DNA of 9,397 nucleotides from positions 8,679 through 18,075 of the forward strand of contig DIZT01000067.1 of assembly GCA_002427975.1 (NCBI GenBank), read 5' to 3'. Below, piece after piece: positions 5,521 through 9,397 of the stretch (its first letter is position 1; every line of letters starts with the position of its first letter). The notes under the pieces are model-generated. The model did no database searches and was not told where the DNA came from. It saw nothing but the letters and a program-made list of their open reading frames with translations. Source of the DNA: Micrococcaceae bacterium UBA6021. Lineage in GTDB: Bacteria > Actinomycetota > Actinomycetes > Actinomycetales > Micrococcaceae. The position numbers were made by a program, and so were the translations under genes.

Positions 5521-6375
5521 CTATGGGTTCCGCAGCAGCCTGCGCAGGAGCACCGCAAAGATCGTTGCTGAGGCTGCGAGGGCGGCAAGCGGCTTCCAGC
5601 GGAGACCGGCACCGTTCGGGGATTCCGACAACCCAGCGAACTTTTGGTTCGCGGCCGCTGCGCCATGCCCGAGGGCAGCCTTGCCCTCGTCCAGTTTTTC
5701 CTTGGCAGCATCCAGCAGGAACCTGACCTGCGGCTTGATGTCGAGCTCGGTATCCAGTTCGTCGCGGACCTGGGCGAGGTGGCGCCGCCGCTGCTCCAGG
5801 CGGCGGTGAAGCTCGGGCTCGGACGCGTGCGGGAATTCCTGCTTGTGCTCCTCGGCCTTGGCTTCCTTCCCGGCCTTGGCCTTCGCGGCAGCTTCGTCCT
5901 TGGCGGCCTTTGCGGCCTTTGCCTCCGGGCTGGCCGGATCCAGCAGCGCGGCGTTGAAGTCCGAGCCTTCCTTGGCGATCCCAAGATCGTATTTGATCCC
6001 GCGGATGGTCTCCGCGGGGATCAGCGGCATGGCCTGCTTGAACTTGCGGAGGCCGATCAGGGCACCGATGAGGGCAATGACCAGGAACGCGGCGCAGACC
6101 AGCAGTGCGGCCAACCAGGCCGGCATGATGGTGGCCAGGCCCATAATGGCGGCCACGATCAGGCCAACCACCAGGAAAGCCAGGAAAACAAGCGCGACGG
6201 CGAAGAAGGCGGCGGCGACGCCTACCTGGATACCCTTGCGCTTGAGCTCGACCTTGGCGAAGGCGATTTCGTCGTTGAGCTGGCGGGGGGCCAGGCGAAA
6301 GAGTAGTTTCAGCGTCCTGGGCAGCGCGGTGATCCGCAATCCCTGGCTGGTCCGCCCGGTGTGACGTCCGCTCAT
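5521..6375 (-). CDS. Holin-X (phage holin family) membrane protein with DUF3618-like C-terminus
   Basis: The 284-residue protein has three parts. The N-terminal part (about 17-115) has an amphipathic stretch (LAPRQLNDEIAFAKVELKRK) and two long membrane segments (50-77, 83-110), like actinobacterial Holin-X proteins. The middle (148-178) is a low-complexity Ala/Lys/Glu linker. The C-terminal part (184-235) has SEPELHRRLEQRRRHLAQVRDEL-type sequence, resembling DUF3618, which often neighbours holin-family proteins, and then a third membrane segment (261-278) ending in RRLLRNP. Despite the family name, no phage genes surround it. It is more likely a housekeeping envelope protein, and its function is unknown. 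The ATG at 6375 was chosen because family-like sequence begins there, with GGCGGGAA upstream; in-frame sequence before it looks non-coding. Confidence 0.82.
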   Translation of the reverse strand: MSGRHTGRTSQGLRITALPRTLKLLFRLAPRQLNDEIAFAKVELKRKGIQVGVAAAFFAVALVFLAFLVVGLIVAAIMGLATIMPAWLAALLVCAAFLVIALIGALIGLRKFKQAMPLIPAETIRGIKYDLGIAKEGSDFNAALLDPASPEAKAAKAAKDEAAAKAKAGKEAKAEEHKQEFPHASEPELHRRLEQRRRHLAQVRDELDTELDIKPQVRFLLDAAKEKLDEGKAALGHGAAAANQKFAGLSESPNGAGLRWKPLAALAASATIFAVLLRRLLRNP

Positions 6376-6442
6376 CGGTTCCCGCCTAACTTGTTGCGTT
6401 GTCTGCTGCCTGGTCGATTCGGCTTCCGTGTGCTGTGGGAGA

Positions 6443-6454
6443 GTGCTGCAGCAC
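6443..6454. promoter_or_regulatory. 12-bp palindrome in the divergent Holin-X/exporter promoter region
   Basis: GTGCTGCAGCAC is a perfect 12-bp palindrome between the two divergent genes. A GTGCTG also occurs just to the left (about 6428). It could be a regulator site for the exporter, but a palindrome this short can occur by chance. Confidence 0.2.
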
Positions 6455-6549
6455 GGTCCCGCCCCCAAAACTATCATTCAGTTCAGGGCAAACTTCCGGG
6501 CCGGTCGCACGGCGCGCCTGCAACCCCGGAAAGATGGAACGTCCGGGCC

Positions 6550-6555
6550 TAGGAT
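6550..6555 (+). promoter_or_regulatory. -10 element of a probable leaderless MFS exporter gene
   Basis: TAGGAT fits the actinobacterial TAnnnT -10 pattern. It ends eight bases before the GTG at 6564, so transcription would begin at or next to the start codon. The -35 position is weak (CGGAAA at 17-base spacing), which is common for such promoters. Confidence 0.5.
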
Positions 6556-6563
6556 TGGTCTTC

Positions 6564-7787
6564 GTGACCATTCACTCGAATCCGGGCGATGCGCTGACCC
6601 GCCGCCGGAAACTGCTGTACATCCTCCTCCTCGGTGCCCTCACGGCTTTGGGTCCCTTCACTATTGATCTGTACCTGCCGGCGTTTCCGGCACTCGAAGC
6701 CAGTCTGGGGGTCTCAGAGGCCCAGGTCCAGCTGACCCTGGCAGGCACAACCGTGGGCTTTGCCCTCGGCCAGCTGGTGGTGGGCCCGTTCAGCGACAAG
6801 TTCGGCCGGCGGCTCCCGCTGATCCTGGCGACAGCTCTCCACATTGCCTCCTCGGTAGGAGCGGCGTTATCCACCGACATCACCACGCTGGGCCTCTTCC
6901 GTGTCCTTATGGGCGTGGGTGCTGCAGGCGGCGGCGTGGTGGCGATGGCCATGGTGCGGGACCTGTTCTCCGGCTATGCCATGGTCCGGATGTTCTCGCG
7001 CATGGCACTGGTGAACGGCCTGGCGCCCATCCTGGCCCCGGTGATCGGATCGCAGCTGCTCCTGGTGATGCCCTGGCCGGGAATCTTTGTGTTCCTGGCC
7101 GCCTATGGCTCACTGGTCATCATCGCGGCCCTCTTCGTAGTCCGCGAAACATTGCCGCCGGAGAAGCGCGGCCTGTCCGGCATGACGGCCGGCCAGCGCT
7201 ACAAAGTTCTTTTCACGGACCGGATCTTCGTGGGCCTGCTGCTGGTGGGCGGCATGAACTTTGCCGGCCTCTTCACGTACCTGTCGGCGTCGCCGTTCCT
7301 GTTCCAGGACATCTTCGGGTTCTCGCCGCAGGAATACGGCCTGCTGTTCGGCATCAATTCCCTGGGCATTGTGGCTGGCGTCCAGATCAGCTCCAGGCTT
7401 ATCAGGCATGTCCCGCCGCAGTGGATCCTTGCCTGTTCCACGGCCTGGATGTTCCTGATGGCCCTGCTGATCGTGGCCTTTGACCAGGCCGGTCTGGGGC
7501 TCTGGGGTGTTATGGTTCCGCTCTGGTTCTACATCATGGGCACAGGCTTCACGTTCCCCTGCGTGCAGGTGCTGGCGCTGGCCAGCCACGGCGCGCAGGC
7601 CGGCACGGCTGCGTCCCTCCTGGGTGCGGCGACCTTCCTGATGGCCGGGTTGATCTCGCCTGTAGTGGGGTGGCTGGGGATCAGCTCCGCCACGCCGATG
7701 GGAGCCGTGCAGGCCGCGTGCATACTCCTGGCAATAGCCGGTCTCTGGCTCGTCGTCAGGCCGCGCACTGTGCCGTCGATCCATTGA
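6564..7787 (+). CDS. Bcr/CflA-family MFS multidrug exporter
   Basis: With the GTG at 6564 the protein has 407 residues and about twelve membrane segments, matching Bcr/CflA-type drug:proton antiporters of the cytoplasmic membrane. The hallmark FTIDLYLPAFP lies in helix 1 (32-42), MFS motif A in VVGPFSDKFGRR (72-83), helix-4 motif RVLMGVGAAGG (113-123), and an antiporter-like LAPILAPVIGS (153-163). The family exports bicyclomycin, chloramphenicol and other compounds; the substrate here is unknown. The open frame reaches back to 6399, but that extra sequence looks non-membrane and random. An ATG at 6534 is the alternative start. A -10 hexamer eight bases before the GTG favours 6564 and a leaderless message. 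A small membrane peptide gene follows 17 bp downstream. Confidence 0.9.
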   Translation: MTIHSNPGDALTRRRKLLYILLLGALTALGPFTIDLYLPAFPALEASLGVSEAQVQLTLAGTTVGFALGQLVVGPFSDKFGRRLPLILATALHIASSVGAALSTDITTLGLFRVLMGVGAAGGGVVAMAMVRDLFSGYAMVRMFSRMALVNGLAPILAPVIGSQLLLVMPWPGIFVFLAAYGSLVIIAALFVVRETLPPEKRGLSGMTAGQRYKVLFTDRIFVGLLLVGGMNFAGLFTYLSASPFLFQDIFGFSPQEYGLLFGINSLGIVAGVQISSRLIRHVPPQWILACSTAWMFLMALLIVAFDQAGLGLWGVMVPLWFYIMGTGFTFPCVQVLALASHGAQAGTAASLLGAATFLMAGLISPVVGWLGISSATPMGAVQAACILLAIAGLWLVVRPRTVPSIH

Positions 7788-7804
7788 GCCCCGGGGATCC
7801 ACTG

Positions 7805-7984
7805 ATGAAACGCAAACCGCACCGCAACCCCCGGGGGCTGTTCCTCGGGGCGGTGCTGGGCGCCGTCGGGGGTTATTTGGCCGGGCGCCTGTTCGGCAGT
7901 GGCGCCATCGGCAGCATCCTCGGGGCGCTGGCGGGCGCAGCCCTGCTGTACCGGCTCAACCCGGGCCCGTGGAACCGCCCCTAG
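7805..7984 (+). CDS. 59-residue glycine-rich membrane peptide, unknown function
   Basis: The ATG at 7805 opens a 59-residue protein. It has a basic N-terminus (MKRKPHRNPRG), a Gly/Ala-rich hydrophobic stretch (residues 11-50) with glycine-zipper spacing (GAVLGAVGGYLAGRLFGSG), and a short polar end (NPGPWNRP). The composition indicates one or two membrane helices. GGGGA lies nine bases before the start. The 17-bp gap to the exporter gene suggests cotranscription. I do not recognise a named family; it could be a small helper or simply a conserved membrane peptide. The frame is also open upstream, but that part overlaps the exporter gene in another frame. Confidence 0.6.
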   Translation: MKRKPHRNPRGLFLGAVLGAVGGYLAGRLFGSGAIGSILGALAGAALLYRLNPGPWNRP

Positions 7985-8046
7985 CGGCAACGTCCGGGCT
8001 GCCAGCGGAGGGGGCCCGCCCCTGCCGCCGGAGAGCTTTCCCGGGA

Positions 8047-8052
8047 TAAAAT
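8047..8052 (+). promoter_or_regulatory. -10 element of a probable leaderless hypothetical gene
   Basis: TAAAAT, near consensus, ends six bases before the GTG at 8059, which places the likely transcription start at the start codon. No Shine-Dalgarno is seen before the GTG. The -35 position is GC-rich and does not resemble TTGACA. Confidence 0.55.
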
Positions 8053-8058
8053 AGATCC

Positions 8059-8466
8059 GTGCCCAGCTGGCAGTACCCCTCGCCGCTTCCGGCCACATGG
8101 CAACGCTGCGACTCCGGCATTTTGCCCTTGTGGTGGGACCGGCTGTGCGCGCAAACCGGCCAGCAGTCCGCAGCCCTCTACGCTGCCGGACTCTTCACGG
8201 ACGACCGCCGCAGGCCCATCGCCCAGTGGTTCAACCCCGCCTTCAACGCGGCCCTCCTGGTGGCCCCGGAGACCTCTCCTGAGTGGCCGGTGCAGCGCTT
8301 CGGCATCTTCTATGCACCGCCGGCCTCCGGCTTTGCCCGCGTGCATTCAGCACCCCATGAGTGGCATCCGCGCGAACCGCGCAAGTCCCCCACCGAGCAG
8401 GAAGCCTTCCGGGCGGCCATCGCCGAGGCTGAGCGGTTCCTGCAGGTGGAAATGGACTTTGTCTGA
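8059..8466 (+). CDS. Hypothetical protein, 135 residues, family not recognised
   Basis: A soluble-looking 135-residue protein starts at GTG 8059. It has no signal peptide or membrane segment. It is unusually rich in Trp and Pro near the start (WQYPSPLPATW, LPLWWDRL), has a central segment AQWFNPAFNAALLVAPE (about 55-71), and ends in an acidic helix (TEQEAFRAAIAEAERFLQVEMDFV, about 112-135). I know no function for it. A near-consensus -10 six bases before the GTG, the lack of a ribosome site, and a strong terminator directly after its stop support it as a separate leaderless transcription unit. It is probably a conserved actinobacterial orphan, but that needs a search. Confidence 0.72.
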   Translation: MPSWQYPSPLPATWQRCDSGILPLWWDRLCAQTGQQSAALYAAGLFTDDRRRPIAQWFNPAFNAALLVAPETSPEWPVQRFGIFYAPPASGFARVHSAPHEWHPREPRKSPTEQEAFRAAIAEAERFLQVEMDFV

Positions 8467-8513
8467 AAGCAAAAGATCCCCGCCCTCACACGGAGGGCGG
8501 GGATCTTTTGCTT
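8467..8513 (+). terminator. 21-bp-stem intrinsic terminator, likely bidirectional
   Basis: Arms at 8467-8487 and 8493-8513 are exact reverse complements (core GATCCCCGCCCTC) with a 5-base loop. The stem carries A-rich and T-rich ends (AAGCAAAA/TTTTGCTT), so it can terminate from both sides. It starts immediately after the TGA of the 135-residue protein gene. Confidence 0.93.
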
Positions 8514-8516
8514 GTT

Positions 8517-8556
8517 TGCTGCTCCTGCTGGACTTGAACCGGCAACCCTTCGATTA
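8517..8556 (-). pseudogene. Degenerate 3' half of a tRNA gene (tRNA-Asn-like), possible attachment-site scar
   Basis: The minus strand reads from the anticodon-loop side TAATCGAAGGGTTGC, then CGGTTCAAGTCCAGC (T arm) and a decayed acceptor end AGGAGCAGCA. This matches the 3' half of actinobacterial tRNA-Asn as I know it. The 5' half (D arm and acceptor) is absent: similarity stops at the anticodon loop, where element crossovers often occur. The T stem has one C-A mismatch, so it is not a working tRNA. It sits directly beyond a strong terminator. Confidence 0.6.
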
Positions 8557-8670
8557 TTGGTCCGGCCCGGTCCGTGCTTACGTCGGTTTCCTTCGACAGC
8601 GGCTCGGCCATCTTGGACTGGCAGGACGCCAACCCGGACTTTGAAGTCCATTCGTGGGCTTTCTCCAAAG

Positions 8671-8804
8671 CGGACCAAAACCTTCACCGGTCCCGCCTCT
8701 GCGCCGCGATCGTGGACCGGCTCACCTTCGGCGGGAACATTACCGAAACCCGCACCGACTCCCACGGCCTCGCCCATACCCGAAAACAACAACAGCCAAC
8801 CTGA
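8671..8804 (+). pseudogene. Frameshifted C-terminal fragment resembling IstB (IS21 helper ATPase)
   Basis: In one frame TKTFTGP is read (to 8694), and in the next frame RLCAAIVDRLTFGGNITE-type sequence is read to the TGA at 8802-8804. Restoring one lost base near 8692-8695 (CCC-GCC to CCCCGCC) joins them into a sequence like the C-terminus of IstB-type ATP-binding proteins, which usually have (D)P-RLCAAIVDRL and a following ET-TDSYRL stretch. IstB assists the IS21 transposase. No upstream ATPase motifs or transposase gene are present, so it would be a remnant only. The assignment is from memory of the family pattern. Confidence 0.45.
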
Positions 8805-9002
8805 GCTGGCTCCCTGACATTTGGCCGTCCGTGGCCACCTCGCCTCCAGGCGCTCCTGAAGAATTGCTGCATGTGCTGGCCGCCATTCTCCGTCGTCACA
8901 GACGCACACAGCGCGTATTCTGTTGACATCTGCCGTCCACGTGCGGCACGAACAGTTACTAAAGGTGTAGAGCCGCTTTGGGCTTTGGGCCCGCGGTGAC
9001 CC

Positions 9003-9008
9003 AGGAGG
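9003..9008 (+). promoter_or_regulatory. Perfect ribosome binding site fixing the start of the ParB-like gene
   Basis: AGGAGG lies six bases before the ATG at 9015. This decides both the strand and the start of the last gene, against an antisense open frame covering the same bases. Confidence 0.85.
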
Positions 9009-9014
9009 TCAAGA

Positions 9015-9397
9015 ATGCCAAAGAAAGTTAAATGGTTGGATATGCCTGAGATCCAGGATTATCCGAATGCCGCCAGATATCTGGACCTGCTGGTCGACGT
9101 CGGCACGGCTGCTGCAACCGTTGAGGCCCTGAAGGTAGTGCCGGTGACGCACCAGAAGGCCAAAGACATCCTCCGGGCGGCGGCATTGCGGCTTTTGGAC
9201 GCTTCGAATGCGCATGTGAGCTCTGATCTGGACAAGATAGTTAAGGGCACTAAACTGTCCCCTATCCTGCTGGTCCGTGGGGATCTGGCCAGGGGTGTCC
9301 CGCTGCACATCGCGGACGGCTACCACCGTGTGTGCGCCAGCTACTACACGGATGAAAACACGGACATACCGGTTCAGCTGGCCGATCTTGCACACTA
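9015..9397 (+). CDS. Small ParB/sulfiredoxin-fold-like hypothetical protein (reaches the window end)
   Basis: The ATG at 9015 opens 127 codons with no stop before the window ends; the last two bases are TA, so the next codon is Tyr or a stop. The protein begins MPKKVKWLDMPEIQDYPNAA, has a helical middle (about 23-70), and then ELSPVLLVRGD-like sequence (here KLSPILLVRGDLARG, 80-94) and HIADGYHRVCASYY (98-111). The DGYHR element resembles the DGxHR motif of the ParB/sulfiredoxin fold, and this type of roughly 120-130-residue protein is a widespread hypothetical family as I recall it. Its role is unknown: a nucleotide- or DNA-binding regulator or nuclease is possible. Base composition is lower in GC than in the genes to the left, and it lies just past a tRNA scar and an IS remnant, so it may be acquired. 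Confidence 0.82.
   Translation, partial: MPKKVKWLDMPEIQDYPNAARYLDLLVDVGTAAATVEALKVVPVTHQKAKDILRAAALRLLDASNAHVSSDLDKIVKGTKLSPILLVRGDLARGVPLHIADGYHRVCASYYTDENTDIPVQLADLAH

Larger units (their letters stand above)
8514..9014. other. Scarred intergenic region at the border of a probable integrated element
   Basis: About 500 bp hold no intact gene. From left to right there is a degenerate tRNA 3' half (8517-8556), unassigned sequence, a frameshifted IstB-like fragment (about 8671-8804), and the upstream region of the ParB-like gene. A TTGACA at 8924-8929 has no matching -10 at normal spacing (TACTAA at 8957 is 27 bases away), so no promoter is called. Confidence 0.5.

Noticed and set aside
4087..5809. 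Long open frames on both strands over the transporter and phosphatidyltransferase genes
   Set aside because: They overlap genes with full motifs and membrane patterns, and their own translations are Pro/Arg-rich without domains.
5644..6306. 220-codon plus-strand open frame inside the Holin-X gene
   Set aside because: Antisense shadow; the minus-strand protein has coherent membrane segments and a recognisable layout.
5521..6375. Holin-family protein as evidence of a prophage
   Set aside because: No lysin, structural, integrase or other phage genes adjoin it; Holin-X proteins are common housekeeping proteins in actinobacteria.
7110..7802. 230-codon minus-strand open frame opposite the MFS exporter
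   Set aside because: Low-complexity Gln/Arg/Glu-rich antisense reading of membrane-helix codons.
8924..8962. TTGACA followed by TACTAA as a promoter for the last gene
   Set aside because: The spacing is 27 bases, far beyond the usual 16-19, so the pair is not a supported promoter.
9009..9395. 128-codon minus-strand open frame at the right edge
   Set aside because: The plus strand has a perfect AGGAGG, a good ATG and a recognisable DGYHR protein, so the minus frame is a shadow.
1..9397. CRISPR array, intact insertion sequence or toxin-antitoxin pair
   Set aside because: No regular spacer-repeat pattern, no transposase with terminal repeats and no paired small genes were seen on either strand.

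Overview
The window looks like the chromosome of a high-GC actinobacterium, most likely an Arthrobacter/Pseudarthrobacter-type member of the Micrococcaceae. This rests on protein style (rpsB beside an M23 peptidase gene, a Holin-X family protein, a Bcr/CflA exporter), frequent GTG/TTG starts, a tRNA without an encoded CCA end, and probable leaderless genes. It is an inference from recognised families, not from a database search.

Layout. The left edge holds the start of rpsB (minus strand). A 403-bp gap separates it from a divergent M23-type secreted peptidase gene (plus). That gene converges on an acyl-CoA dehydrogenase gene (minus) across a 20-bp-period repeat that overlaps both stop codons. 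Upstream of the dehydrogenase lie a 30-bp perfect palindrome (probable operator), a strong terminator and a tRNA with a CAT anticodon. A minus-strand run of four envelope genes follows. In transcription order they encode a Holin-X-like membrane protein with a DUF3618-like tail, a CDP-alcohol phosphatidyltransferase, a DMT-type membrane transporter whose start overlaps the phosphatidyltransferase stop, and a GT4 glycosyltransferase. Together they suggest a membrane phospholipid/glycolipid function.

Divergent from this run, on the plus strand, are a Bcr/CflA-type MFS exporter, a 59-residue glycine-rich membrane peptide and an unrecognised 135-residue protein closed by a 21-bp-stem terminator.

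The right edge has an accessory character. Directly after that terminator lies a degenerate 3' half of a tRNA, best matching tRNA-Asn. It is followed by a frameshifted fragment resembling the C-terminus of an IstB-type (IS21) helper protein, then by a less GC-rich gene for a small ParB/sulfiredoxin-like protein that reaches the window end. This reads as the scarred border of an integrated element.

No CRISPR array, intact transposon, toxin-antitoxin pair or clear defence system was seen. The most interesting items are the element border, the operator palindrome, the repeat at the convergent stops, and the altered active site of the M23 protein.
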